Source: Maea johnstoni (lineage: Eukaryota > Annelida > Polychaeta > Spionida > Magelonidae). From it: a stretch of 64,000 nucleotides of DNA. Both the position numbers and the translations under genes were made by a program. Where the stretch lies: assembly GCA_963942565.1 (NCBI GenBank), contig OZ012689.1:22771430-22835429 (forward strand), given 5' to 3'. Below are positions 46,150 through 59,436 of the stretch, piece by piece (the first letter of the stretch is position 1; every line of letters starts with the position of its first letter). Below the pieces are notes generated by a model. The model was not told the origin of the DNA, ran no database searches, and saw nothing but the letters and a program-made list of their open reading frames with translations.

Positions 46150-46490
46150 CTGAACTCATTCATGCCTAGGTGTTACTGCTGAAATTATCGTCTGCTTCTT
46201 TAATACTTTTGACTATAACTTTGAAATTGAAAATGATTTTGCAATATATTTGAAGGAGAGTTTTTGGTAAAAACATTTATTGATCAAATATTTTCCCACT
46301 TCTGCCTTAGTATGAAATATTTCATCAAAATTGTCAGGCTGATTTTGGCCACTGTAAGCATTTAAATACTTTTGAAAATAACTTAGGATAAAGTATGAAA
46401 TCACAAAATATTTGAAGAGTGCCGTTGCTTATTTTAGAAAGATATCATCTATTTTTAATAGTCCAGCCTCTCTGGTCCACTACAGGCATG
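46150..46490 (+). mobile_element. family B MITE followed by a second B right part
   Basis: CTCATTCATGCCTAGG...GTCAGGCTGATTTTGGCC is followed by ACTGTAAGCATTT. The sequence then re-enters B at ACTTTTGAAAATAACTTAGG and ends near CACTACAGGCATGAC. Two copies joined without an intact TTAA between them. Confidence 0.65.
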
Positions 46491-46844
46491 ACAACTTTGG
46501 AAAGCATTTAAAGAAACATTGTTCATTGTAATATACATGATATCTGTCATACATGGATAACTCATAACCCCTCTTTCTTTTTGAAAAAAAAAAATTCTTA
46601 ATAAGCAAATGAAAAGGTAACTTTCTTTGAAGTGGATAACTTGAAAAACACGAGGAGAAATTATTCAATTCACAAGTTATTTATGTAAGAGTCACACTAA
46701 AAAGATATTGATGAGTGCAGGAATATAAACATCATACTTATTCAAAAGGGAAGATATTTGTGGTCAACCACTTAAGTTCTTATTCAAATCTCTACTTGAA
46801 AAGTATCAAATGTGTATCCTTATCAGAGAAATATCATCAAAATA

Positions 46845-47127
46845 ATAATGCTTTTTCTGCCTCTGGGGGATTGAACGGAATAGGTTTCTTTAATAGATAT
46901 TTTGTTAACAATAAGAGGGCGTTTCACAATTGAACAATACTATTGCTTTTTCTGCCTCTGGGGGATTGAATGGAATAAGTTCTTTAGTAGATATTTTGTT
47001 CACAATAAGAGGACGTTTCACAATTGAACAATAATAATGCTTTTTCTGCCTCTGGGGGATTGAATGGAATAAGTTCTTTAGTAGATATTTTGTTCACAAT
47101 AAGAGGGCGTTTCACAATTGAACAATT
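46845..47127 (+). repeat. 95-bp tandem repeat, 3 copies
   Basis: GCTTTTTCTGCCTCTGGGGG starts at 46850, 46945 and 47039. Copies 2 and 3 are almost identical; copy 1 differs at a few sites. Confidence 0.9.
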
Positions 47128-47386
47128 TAGTATGCTGGTATTCAAAACAACTGTCCTAGAACTTTGAAAAGAAATGAGAATTTCTTATTCAAATGAAATA
47201 TTTCACATATGAATGTTGGAGAGTTATCACCAAATTTGTCAGGGCATTTTTGAGTGTAAAAGGCTTGAATAGATTGACTACTTGCAAGTCATGATTTGGC
47301 CAACAGTTTTAGAAAAAGTGAAGAAAAAATCCATGTCCACAGAACTGTTTTTCAGTCCTCAGAATTGCTCACTTTTGCTGCAGGAA

Positions 47387-47586
47387 TTAACCCTTTCAAT
47401 GCTGAGGCTACTTTCGTCCAAACCACACAGATGCAAAGATTTTTGAAAACCATCTGAACCCTGTCATGTCGGTATTCATTAGACAGCTCTCGTTGAGCTC
47501 TCTCAGATGAATACCCATGTGCCAGGGTTTAGGTATTTTTTTCTCTTTTGTGTCATTTTGAATTGGCCAAATTAGCCACCAGCAGC
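47387..47586 (+). mobile_element. family A MITE, right tip replaced
   Basis: TTAACCCTTTCAATGCTGAGG to GCCACCAGCAGCT, then a B-like tail (CTAGGCATGGAGGGGTTGA, to 47637) instead of the family A end. Confidence 0.75.
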
Positions 47587-47919
47587 TGGGCTGACCTGGA
47601 AGACTACCCTTAAATGCCCTAGGCATGGAGGGGTTGATATCATCAAAGAGTATTTCTGGATAGCTAACTGCTAGTAGTAGATATTGTACTAATTGATTAT
47701 TGAGGGTTATGATGGAATAATTGACACTGATATATTGGTGCTATTTGTATTGCTATTTTAAATTTTCTTTTATTGAACTTCAGACTTCTATGTTTTTACT
47801 TTACTTTCTGAGGATGCTCAGAACTGATATGTGTTGAATTTATGTTATAATGGATAACAACAATGGTAACAAGTTATAGCGAGAGATGGATGGAATAGAG
47901 GTGGCTTTAATCATAACCC

Positions 47920-48072
47920 TACCAGTGATGAAAATCATCTTAACCCTGTCATGTTGGTACTCATTGGATAGCTCTCAGATGAGTACTCACGTGCAAGGGT
48001 TTCAGTCATGTTTCAGGTTTTTTTGCATCATCTTATATTGGCCAAATTAGCCACCAGCAGCATAATGGTTAA
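47920..48072 (+). mobile_element. family A MITE lacking its left third
   Basis: AAAATCATCTTAACCCTGTC to CAGCATAATGGTTAA. Confidence 0.75.
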
Positions 48073-48258
48073 GTATGGGTTATACATTCAGGTCAGACAA
48101 GGGGTTTTCTGTCATAGCTTTCATTTGAAAATCAAAACAAAAGCAATTTTAGCTGCCAAAGAAAAATGTATCATCAAATCCAAAAGCTGGTATCTATCCT
48201 GCATTATAGATCCAAATAGCAAATTTTAGAGGAACTCTTAAGCATGAATAGGTTTATT
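48069..48258 (-). mobile_element. family B-like MITE, worn
   Basis: TTAAGTATGGGTT... to TAAGCATGAATAGGTT, starting at the TTAA shared with the preceding A copy. The interior is weakly B-like. Confidence 0.4.
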
Positions 48259-48477
48259 TCCTGATTATATTGCATTGTGGGACACTTGTAAATGCACCCT
48301 TTAATAGGGCACCATGAAACCCAATATTCCTAATGATAGGGCAAGATTGATCCTTCCCATTTCTTGTTGTAAATTGCTTGAACTTGCCAGAGGCACACTT
48401 AAAAATTTCTAGGATTGATTTTGGATATCTGAGCTACATTTGGAAAGGACTAGTCATTTTTCATCCGTTTATAATTG

Positions 48478-48773
48478 GGACAAAGTTTATAATGGGACAA
48501 AGTAGCTCAGTTGGTAAGGTGTCGGACTAGTAATCAGAGGGTCGCTGGTTCGATTCCTGGCCGGGACACTTTGGTCTGTCCTTGGGCAAGACAGTTTATT
48601 CCATATTGCTTCAGTCTACCCAGCTGCAAAATGGGTGCGCTATATGCTGCCAGTTGCTCTGGAATATTCCTCGGGGGATTGAAATGGTTTCTGTGTGTAC
48701 AGGCCTGCTAGGGGAGGAAGGTCGTGTGAGCGCTTCGGTGGATACAAGACTATAAACCGAATACCTCTACCTC
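48478..48773 (+). mobile_element. tRNA-derived SINE
   Basis: The head at 48494-48568 is tRNA-like. It has an A-box TAGCTCAGTTGG, an anticodon-loop-like CTAGTAA (AGT, threonine-type), a perfect B-box GGTTCGATTCC and paired GGGACA/CCGGGACA ends. A non-tRNA body follows (CCTTGGGCAAGACAG...CAAAATGGGTGCGC), then a short TACCTC-type tail. TATAATTG flanks both sides (48470-48477 and 48774-48781) as a candidate 8-bp target duplication. The first 16 bp carry a partial duplication of the TATAAT.GGGACAAAG head. The body and the lack of a CCA-less clean acceptor stem argue against a functional tRNA gene. Confidence 0.85.
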
Positions 48774-48871
48774 TATAATTGATCCCATCCTGTCAACGCC
48801 CTAACTATTTTGGGTGTATAGAATTACTATCCCCATAACTGCACCCTCAAAAATATGTCAGGTAGAAGTAT

Positions 48872-49136
48872 AAACCCATTCATGCTTAAAATCCTCCTTT
48901 TGATATGTTGTACGGACAGATGATTCTCTTGAGAATATGGTTTTGTTTTTATTCCTTTGATTACTAATGTTGTCAAATATCATAGATCCAGACAAATGAG
49001 TAATCAAAACTCAATTGACAAATCTCCTGCAATCATCTGTGAACCTATTCTTTATTCATAAGTTTTAGTCAAAGGTATTATAGATTCAGATGACACTTTT
49101 TCAGGGAGCCCTATACATTCAATGAATAAGTTAATC
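48872..49136. mobile_element. composite family B-like element
   Basis: AAACCCATTCATGCTTAAAAT at the left and CATTCAATGAATAAGTTAA at the right. ATC(A/C)AGA-CAGA.GA motifs occur twice inside, suggesting two fused copies in opposite directions. Confidence 0.45.
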
Positions 49137-49594
49137 AATGATAATCTGACCATGCCAGGTCTCAAACGGATATGATGATTCTCTTCCTTTAGAAGATTGA
49201 TGGAAACTATTTGAATATATGTGACCATCATATCATCTATACAAGCAAGATTCCTTAAAAATATTTTTGAGAATTTTCTCCATATATGGCAATTTCCTTT
49301 TTAAAAAAAAGTTCCCAGCCAATCATAGCTATCTGGGCATGAGTGGCTTAATTTTATGGATGATTGTCACAAGGTGACAAAATAAAGAGTTGTCCATCAA
49401 GATCACAACACAGGTGCTGCCATCTACTAACTGATGACAAAACTAAAAGTTTGATTTAGTACCAAATACTTTGGACAAGATATGGGTTGTATGCTAGTAG
49501 TGGCAAACTGAAGATACATGTGTGTGGTCTAACTAAATTACCTAACCATGCGAGGTCAGAACACGGTTGGTTTGCCAAATTCAATAGTTAAGTC

Positions 49595-49800
49595 TTAACC
49601 TTTATGCTGCTGGTGGCTGATTTTGGCCAATACAAAATGATGCAAAAACAAGACCTGGCACATGGGTACTCATCTGAGAGTACTCAGTGAGAGCTATTTA
49701 AAGAATACCAACATGATAAGGTTTACATGGTTTTCAAAATTCAAAAATCTTTGCGTCCTTGAGCTTTGGACGAAATTAGCCTCGGCATTGAAAGGGTTAA
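49595..49800 (-). mobile_element. family A MITE, inverted, complete
   Basis: TTAACCTTTATGCTGCTGGTGG to GGCATTGAAAGGGTTAA. Confidence 0.85.
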
Positions 49801-49998
49801 ATATTGCCTGGATCAAAGATACTTGTGCAAATAACCTAGTGAATAAAGCACATTTTAATGAGGTATTTGAAGGAGAGTTGTAAGAAGTGTTTTGACAGAC
49901 ATTCCTTTTTCAAATCATTTCTGAAAGATTCCTTTATTCGTAATATTTATCACCAAAAGAGTCTTGCCTTATTGGCCGCTACAGCCATGAATGGGTAA
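49797..49998 (+). mobile_element. family B MITE sharing TTAA with family A
   Basis: TTAAATATTGCCTGGATCAAAG to GCTACAGCCATGAATGGGTAA, with GAGGTATTTGAAGGAGAGTTG in the middle. The left tip is shortened. Confidence 0.7.
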
Positions 49999-50121
49999 TA
50001 ACCTAATGATGCCAGCAGAGGCCCAATGAGGTCTGATTCTGTAAGTGATATCATTCAGATAAATGTATGCTATACTATGTTTTGTGCATATAAAATAATG
50101 CCCCTGGCAGGCAGCTGCCTT

Positions 50122-50345
50122 TGATGTGCAGCTTTATTATTGCGTACCAGTTCTGAATGACAAGCTACCACGTCAGTGTGTTATACCAGTTCTGAATGAC
50201 AAGCTACCACGTCAGCGTGTTATACCAGTTCTGAATGACAAGCTACCACGTCAGCGTGTTATACCAGTTTTGAATGACAAGCTACCATGTCAGTGTGTTA
50301 TACCAGTTCTGAATGATAAGATATCATGTCAGCGTGTTGTAAAAT
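50122..50345 (+). repeat. 39-bp tandem repeat, 5.5 copies
   Basis: TTATACCAGTTCTGAATGAC then AAGCTACCACGTCAGCGTG, repeated with few changes. As 39 is a multiple of 3, one frame stays open (IPVLNDKLPRQRV), but there is no start or splice context. Confidence 0.9.
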
Positions 50346-50690
50346 ACTAGCATAGGGATCGGATTCTAAATAATGGTGCTCAGTTTGATAAATGTGGAAT
50401 CGAGGTGTGAACAAAGTACCGTTAATTAAACTGCCGCGATATCAACACAGTATACAGTATCTGGTAAAACAGTAGAGGGTGTAAATAATTTTTTAAGGAT
50501 ATTTCTTACTATACTGATCTGGCTAAATAGTTTCATATTCAAATACATGTAGTTATAAAAGGAAATATTTTGTATTCATATAGTTATTAAAGAACGGAAG
50601 GCAAAATTAAGATGCTGACTAACTTGTTATGTAATTGAAATTTTAAACACACTCACACCTTATTGTCTTTCACCAAATGTTGCAGATTTC
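50346..50690. other. no gene seen
   Basis: AT-rich spacer between the 39-bp array and the GAT microsatellite. Confidence 0.4.
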
Positions 50691-50698
50691 GTTAATAA

Positions 50699-50850
50699 AG
50701 GTGATGATGATGATAATGTTGATGATGGTAATAACAGTGATGATGATAATGATGATAGAGGTGATGATGGTAATAACAATGATGTTGTTGATGATGATGA
50801 TGATGATGATAATGATAATGTTGATGATGGTAATAACAGTGATGATGATA

Positions 50851-50892
<42 letters not shown>
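50699..50892. repeat. (GAT)n/(GATAAT)n microsatellite
   Basis: Imperfect GAT array with a GATGATGGTAATAACA.TGATG sub-repeat. Confidence 0.95.
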
Positions 50893-50893
<1 letters not shown>

Positions 50894-51343
50894 GGCCTAA
50901 AAAAAAAATTGTTTATTTCCTGTAACCCGACCGACCCTACCATTTCATTGCCGACCCTACGTCTTTTTTTTTTTAAAACTATGATCTAAAGTGCACGGAA
51001 AGGAAAGCAGGGCAGGTTTACAGTTGCACAAAGCACATGCAGCACACCAAAGCAGGCATGTCTAGGGCTAGGTTGTGTGTCATCCCCTACAGAAGAAGAA
51101 AAGAAACATAAGAAACAAGTGACAGGAAACATAAGTGACAGGTAACATAACTGACAAGAAGCATGTGACAATGTTAATTACAAATACACAATGAAATAGG
51201 TGAATGAAATGTGTTTTTTCAGCATTTTTCCAGGACACCTACTGCTAAAAAAAAAAAAAAAAAAAAAAAAAAGATTTACCTACCTACCTACCCTATTTTT
51301 TTTGGAACCGTTACAGGAAACAAACAATTTATTTTTTAGGCCT
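50893..51343. mobile_element. MITE with AGGCCTAAAAAA ends, inserted in a GAT microsatellite
   Basis: Left AGGCCTAAAAAA..ATTGTTTATTTCCTGTAAC is inverted at the right (GTTACAGGAAAC...TTTTTTAGGCCT), giving about 35-bp inverted ends. Beyond them, CCGACCCTAC and inverse (CTACC)n/(GTAGG) stretches continue the symmetry. (GAT)n lies directly outside both ends. A poly-A run is at about 51247-51272. Confidence 0.75.
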
Positions 51344-51440
51344 GATGATAATGATGATGATGATGATAATGATGATGATGATGATGATAATAATGATGAT
51401 GATGATGATGATGAAGATGATGATGATGATGATGGTGGTG
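51344..51440. repeat. (GAT)n microsatellite, right side
   Basis: Continuation of the GAT array on the other side of the MITE. Confidence 0.95.
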
Positions 51441-51731
51441 TGGATGCTGTTACTAATGATAAGAGTATGTGAAACAATGGGGTTGAAGAAGAGGACAGTT
51501 ACTGTATGCATGACATAATGCTTACAATAAGCCAATTTCTTCCTGGGGTCCTGACTATGCTATATACAGGGAGATCAATGGTGTGTTACAGCATGTAAAT
51601 AGCATATTCAGGGTGCATAATGTGTGGTCATGTATAGTGTGACTATAAGTGGCACTTTCTATCACAAAAATAGGTGATGGTGATGATGACAATGATGTAT
51701 GACAATCAACATTATAAAACACATGTATGTA

Positions 51732-51890
51732 TAAGGCCACTCCAATTTAATTGATTGTCTTACAAGCTTTTTGGGGGGAAAAATCCTGTCAGACTCAAAA
51801 AAAGTATCTTTCAACTTTTTTTAAATTTCAAAATGGCATATTTCCTGCTGCCAAAATTTGTAAGACAATTAATTAAATTGGAGTACCCTA
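51732..51890. mobile_element. short MITE, about 30-bp inverted ends
   Basis: GCCACTCCAATTTAATTGAT-TGTCTTACAA on the left is matched by the inverse TTGTAAGACAATTAATTAAATTGGAGTACCC on the right. TA flanks both sides (51732-51733 and 51889-51890), fitting a TA target site. Confidence 0.7.
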
Positions 51891-52352
51891 ATTGTATAAT
51901 TACAGTAGATTTAAGTTTAATGATTAAATTAATTGCTGATGGTGTTGAGGAATGACCAACCCATCATAACTCTGAAATATTTACTGCAATATTTATATGA
52001 TATACTAGGGAATACAATACTCATGTATCTTATGTGTTGCTTATAATCAATCATATTTTCATGTACTAGATATTCAGATCAAATTTTTTTACCTTCATTT
52101 TGATGTGAATATTTAAGAGGTAGGAACGTTTATCTCTATAGTGTAATCCAGGAGTGTTCATTTCAAAAAACTTCTTCCTCAAAAATCCTCTATCCACTCC
52201 AATGTATATGATCATCAACATAAGCTTTTAACCACACCTGCATCATCCCTAAACGATCTGGCCATTTTGATGATATCTTGTTGATGACAGTACCAATTAG
52301 AAAAGGTTCGAAAGAGTAATGGTATTTAGAACACAATTTATGAAATCATTTA

Positions 52353-52717
52353 CTGTAAAGTTCGAAATATTAGCGTGGAACTATTATTGGCGACTTTAGC
52401 GAGTGGGTCAGATTCGCTAATATTACGATCCGCTCATATTTGTTCCATTTTCCAAGAATTTTTGTCAATGGCGCCACGCATGTGACGATTTTGACCCATT
52501 CAACATTGTTTTTTCTCAATTAATAACTGATTCCGAGAATGAAAATGATATTCTGAAGTAAGGGTTATCATATTTAAATGTATATGTGTCTAGTTTGAAT
52601 ATCTGTCGGCAGATGGCGCTTTTTGAGATGGTTCAGACGCTAATATTACGATTCGCTAACATGGAAAAATGGATCAATTCGCTAAATTTAAGCACGCAAA
52701 TATTTCGAACTTTACAG
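52353..52717. mobile_element. MITE with CTGTAAAGTTCGAAATATT ends and TA target site
   Basis: CTGTAAAGTTCGAAATATTA at the left is inverted at the right (AATATTTCGAACTTTACAG), flanked by TA on both sides. Subterminal GATTCGCTAATATTACGAT motifs are also inverted. This fits a Tc1/mariner-like MITE; no coding frame. Confidence 0.8.
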
Positions 52718-52781
52718 TAAATGTAAAGCTGATATATTATCATTATATGCAGCATTCTTCAAGTGTTTAACCATCCAATTC

Positions 52782-53005
52782 TCAACCTATTCATGACGGA
52801 GAATTTTCTAGACAAGTGTTGTCTGGATCAATAATACTTTTTGTAAACAAACTAAATTCACAAAATATTTGAAAGAGAGTTGTTGGCTGTGTCTTGATGA
52901 GGATTTCGCACTCAAATGTTCTCCAGATTTGATTTTGTAAGGGCATTATTGCCAAAAATGTCAACCCACTTTTCGGAAAAAATCATGCAGGCATGAATGG
53001 GTTAA
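52782..53005 (+). mobile_element. family B MITE, complete
   Basis: TCAACCTATTCATGACGGAG to GCAGGCATGAATGGGTTAA, with TCTAGACAAGTGTTGTCTGG near the left, itself a hairpin-forming motif. Confidence 0.8.
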
Positions 53006-53685
53006 GAAGTTATCTTAAAATTGTTAAAAGAAAGATATCATACTTTTGAAAATACTCAAAAATAAAGAATAGATACTCAAGACACTTTATAGAAAGTTGT
53101 CAATTAGGTATTGCTTAAAATTTCTCCTTCAAATAGTTTTCAAAAGATGCTTTCACCAAGCATTTATCACCAAAGTAGTAAGATAGCTTTGGGGGCAAGA
53201 TTTTGGGTGTTATCAATACAATGGCTATTATACTTTACAGGTCACCCTGACCTGGCTTAGGTATGGGTATCTGGCCTAAAATTAGTACTGAATTAGCATT
53301 TGCTTTAAAGAGCTAACAACCTTTACCGAATATAGCTGAGATATCCTAGGAGTATCTAAAAATATAAATTTTGTCATTTTCCAAGCATTTTCCAGGAAAT
53401 CCTAGGATTTCTCAGCTACAATATGCATAAGCTGGAAACTGCAACTGTAGGCATGAAATACTTTCAAGCCACAAATATGAATTTGTTATTGACAAGGTGG
53501 CTTCTATCAGGCATACAAAGTATAGAGATTGCTTTTATAGATAAATAGGTATTTTATATTACTGCTCATTAAAGTTTATAATTAGATTGTAATAATGTAT
53601 CATGAGGAATAATTGACAGTTATGTTACAAAGAGACTGACTAATAAATGTGAATGAAATGAAATATTTTCTCTCAATTTATTTCC
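53006..53685. other. decayed repeat sequence, no gene
   Basis: A B-like interior is recognisable at 53020-53180 (ATACTTTTGAAAATACTC, CTCCTTCAAATAGTTTTC); the rest is unassigned. Confidence 0.4.
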
Positions 53686-53895
53686 TTAACCCTTTTGATG
53701 CTGAGGCTACTTTCATTTCAAACGAAGAAAGTTTTGTAAACTTTTTAAACCCTGCCATGTTGGTATTCATTGGAAAGCTCTCGCTGTGTCCTATCAGATT
53801 AGTGTACTACCATTTGCTATGGTTTCAGTCATTTTCAAGCTTTTTTTCGCATTTTGTATTGACCACATTTAAGCCACCAGCAGCATAAGGGTTAA
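53686..53895 (+). mobile_element. family A MITE, complete
   Basis: TTAACCCTTTTGATGCTGAGG to CAGCATAAGGGTTAA. Confidence 0.85.
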
Positions 53896-55161
53896 AAATA
53901 TTTTTCATCAGAACTCTTCAAGACAGGCTTTGAGGAAAAAGAGTAATTTGACCAAAAGAATACATTCTAACTGGTAATGCCTAACGACTTTCAACAATTT
54001 AAACCTTGAAATCTCTGTGCCTGGATCTATGGTATTTTTGAAAAATTACTCGAAATTTAAGCATGAATACACAGAATATAAGGAGAGTGGTAGGTTGGTT
54101 TTTGATCAAGTTCTCTTTCAAATATTTAAAAAAAAATGTTCAGGTCTAAAAATAAAAACAAAATAGGAAGGATTTCTGTAAGCACAACTGGCACTAGACA
54201 GCAAAAAATTTAAATAAAAAATATAAATAAAATGAAAACAGACTATCATTAAACAATGATACCAAACCCCTTTCTATGCCCATTTAAAAGAAGTGCAGTT
54301 ATTGCAGAAGCCAAATACCATACCCACTCATTAAGAGTTATGAACTATTAAGCCATCAAAGTTGTTAGTAATCAATAGTTTCCACAGAACCACAGAAAGT
54401 GACTCCATCCCCAACACTATCAGAAATATCCCTTACGTCTTGCAGTATATCAAGAAAAGTGATATCATCATAGGTAGTAATAGCAGCAGCAGTAACAGTA
54501 ATAGAAGTAGTAGAAGCAGTACCAGCAGTGGTAGTGTAGTAGTGTACAGTGCTGCCATCTTTTGAAAGGTTCATTAATTAACTTCTCTATGCTTCTGAAA
54601 ACTACATAAGGGCTTTTTCAAAAAGGAATAATAATACGGAATGTGCATTATATAAATATGGAACTATATTAAAGCTAGGGGCTGCCTCAATGTGTTGAAC
54701 ATTCAACCACTTTAGAGTTGAACAAAATACATTTTATATAGAAATACAAATATCTTTTGAATATCTCTTGAACTTACTACTGTACATTTTTACTTCAATC
54801 AAAGAAAGCCATTCTAACATTTCTAAGAAATCCGAATAGGTCTAATTAGTTCATTGAAATGACTTGAACCTGTAAAAACATGTAAAACATTCAACTATAA
54901 CCCAATTACATGTGATATTATTGTAAACACTAACTAAGACTGTGATACTAAAATCAATACTATTTGCATTTAGAATAAATAAATTATGACCACTTTGATA
55001 GAATGTGTGAGATGATGACAATACGCAAAATTCTCCCCTCATTGGATCACTGAGAGAAAAAGGAGGACAGCATCCTATTCTTGAAGTGTATTACTTTCAC
55101 ATAAGCTATAATGTGTATGTGAGGCTTTAGTTCCCCTTTAATTAACACACTGAACATATAC
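53896..55161. other. no gene established
   Basis: A B interior remnant lies at about 54001-54140. A short AG(C/T)AGT-rich patch is at 54478-54545. No supported coding exon. Confidence 0.4.
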
Positions 55162-55519
55162 ATGTTACTTGATTGCTTTTTTCTTACAATGGCCCCTGCC
55201 TGTGTATACTATAAGGATTTGGTTGGACAAGCCAGGTGGGTATCAAACACCGCCAATAGGAAGAAGAGGAGGCTAATAAAAAGGATAATACTTCTTGGTC
55301 AACCTTGTGAGTTTCTCTTACCAGTAAGTATTCAATCAAATGATAGCTGGATTTAGTCCCTTCGATGTGAGAAGATAAAGTGATAATAACAACACTCATG
55401 TAAGGCTATCCTAAATAGCGACATTAATGTGTGCGAGTATGTACTAGGTTAGGTGTTTATTGCAGTACTGACCCAGATGTAAACTGGGTCTTTCCTAATC
55501 GTATCCAAACATAAGGTAC

Positions 55520-55520
55520 A

Positions 55521-55595
<75 letters not shown>

Positions 55596-55604
55596 AAGTA
55601 GTTA

Positions 55605-55642
<38 letters not shown>

Positions 55643-55701
55643 TAGTAGTAGAGGTAGTAGTAGTAGTTGTAGTGGTAGTAGTAGCAGTAGTAGTGATAGC
55701 T

Positions 55702-55741
<40 letters not shown>

Positions 55742-55743
55742 AG

Positions 55744-55813
<70 letters not shown>

Positions 55814-55815
55814 CT

Positions 55816-55851
<36 letters not shown>

Positions 55852-55993
55852 GAGGAGGAGGAGGAGGAGGATGAACAGCAGCAGCAGCAGTAGTAGTAGC
55901 AGCAGAAGCAGTAGTAGCAGCAGCAGCCGCAGCAGTGGCAGTAGTAGAAGTAGTAGCATTGGAAGTAAAACCAAGCAGTAGCACTAGTAGCAG
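55520..55993. repeat. (TAG)n microsatellite with GGA and CAG variants
   Basis: About 110 TAG units with scattered variants, then (GGA)n at 55851-55870 and mixed CAG/TAG to 55993. It is open in several frames, so long homopolymer-like translations are artefacts. Confidence 0.95.
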
Positions 55994-56109
55994 TAAGCTA
56001 TAATAAGTACAACTGGATGTTTCTGCAACCAATACATGTATTCAATGCAGGCAGGTGGCATTAATTCTTCACTCTATGATCCACAATAAAGTTAATATGT
56101 TTGTTTCAG

Positions 56110-57954
<1,845 letters not shown>

Positions 57955-58107
57955 GGGGCTGTCCAGGCAGTAAGAGACAGAGGAGTGTAGCATGTATACA
58001 GAGCATCAAGAAACATGGACTGAACAGAAATAATAGGTTCCAGTAACAGCTTGCAAAGGAATTACTACTGTAGAGGTGATGGAGCGGGCAGATTGACCTT
58101 TTGCATA

Positions 58108-58600
58108 CAAAACGCATTCCCTGGCATACAGGGCTATACCTATATACAGGGAATCTCAACAGTTAAGCAGTGGAAATGTACATGCATGTACATGTAGTGC
58201 AATCTGACAGCCATCAGAGAGACATGGAATTCCCTGGCACACAGAACTATACCTACACAGGAAATCTCAAAGCACTGGATGTGTCAATGTAAATGTAGTA
58301 TACTCTGAACAGACATGGAATTTCCTGGCACGCAGGTCTCTACCTGTATAGGAGATTTCAACAGTTAAGCAGTGTATGTGTGCATGTACATGTAGTATAC
58401 TCTAGAGAGCCTTCTGAGAGACATGGAATACATGCACTTTAGCTGTCATCTCAAAGGAGACTTACTAAGTAGAGACAGCTTATGTGTTAACCAAGGAACT
58501 AGCAAATGGAATCCAATGGTAACAGACCTACTAAGTAGAGACAGCTTACCATTAACTCAGGAACTATCAAATGGAATCCATATCCATTGGTAACAGATTG
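58108..58600 (+). repeat. two adjacent tandem arrays, about 110-bp and 70-bp units
   Basis: TTCCCTGGCA.(A/G)CAG..CTATACCT and CATGTACATGTAGT recur at about 58118, 58230 and 58320. GACTTACTAAGTAGAGACAG and AACTA.CAAATGGAATCCA recur at 58460-58515 and 58527-58580. Confidence 0.75.
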
Positions 58601-59436
58601 CTCACATGTACATGTAGTCATAGCTTGAATTTATCAGGGAATGGAATGTCTCTCGTGTGACAATATCAGATAGCAGCGTATATCTGATCAAATTAACCTT
58701 TCATCAAAAGATGATTGGCTAGTAACCTCAGCCAATGGAATGCAGGCAACCAACTGAAGAAATTTTACAATTCAAGCACAGCAGGAGATGCACTTTATGC
58801 AATGTGGATAATTCAATTTGGCTAGACTACATGGCAAGAGATTTCTAATTATTGGTCCTAGATGCAGCCAATGTATTCTATAGTTACTGAAGTGTAAAAC
58901 CTATGGAAAACTATTGAACTAGCAGGAGAGTACACATATATTGAACTTCCATGAAAATCCATGATTTCTGATTGGCACCTTGATGTAGTAAATATTACAT
59001 GTGGAATATACTCTCAAACTTGTTCACCAGTCAACCAGTATATAAAAATCTCATCCCAAAACTCCTCAAGGTGTATTACACATACTACACTTAATACTCG
59101 TGATCACATTTCTCCAAAGGCCACTTTTACGTAAATGTGTACAGGGTCTACTTTTAGCAGGTTGAGCTGTACTTAACTATCTACTATATGTATAGGGAGA
59201 GGGAAGAGCACATACATACAAGACCCTGCAAATCTCTCTCTCCTGCGTTAATAACCAACATACTACAAGGAAAATCAATAGGACAAGTGCACATCTAGGC
59301 TCTACATATACATATAGAGTGTGCAGCAGACGCTATGTGTGTGTAGATAGATGAAAGCTGCGATATTGATCAAGTTTGTTGGCATCAAAATAACAATAAA
59401 GATAGATACAACAATAAGATAAACTACAACAACAGC
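58601..59436. other. no gene seen
   Basis: Unique-looking AT-rich sequence. Confidence 0.4.

Noticed and set aside
48494-48568. A functional tRNA-Thr gene
   Set aside because: The anticodon stem has a mismatch and the sequence continues into a SINE body, so it is the SINE head.
50122-50345. CRISPR-like array
   Set aside because: Units are contiguous with no unique spacers, and the context is animal; it is a minisatellite.
55162-55356. Coding exon with donor CCA/GTAAGT near 55332
   Set aside because: The basic, hydrophobic peptide has no recognised family, the frame opens with no clear acceptor, and it does not join in phase with the candidate exon at 56.1 kb.
55457-56032. 191- and 159-codon minus-strand frames rich in Leu, Tyr or Thr
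   Set aside because: They are readings of the (TAG)n array; stop-free only because of the repeat.
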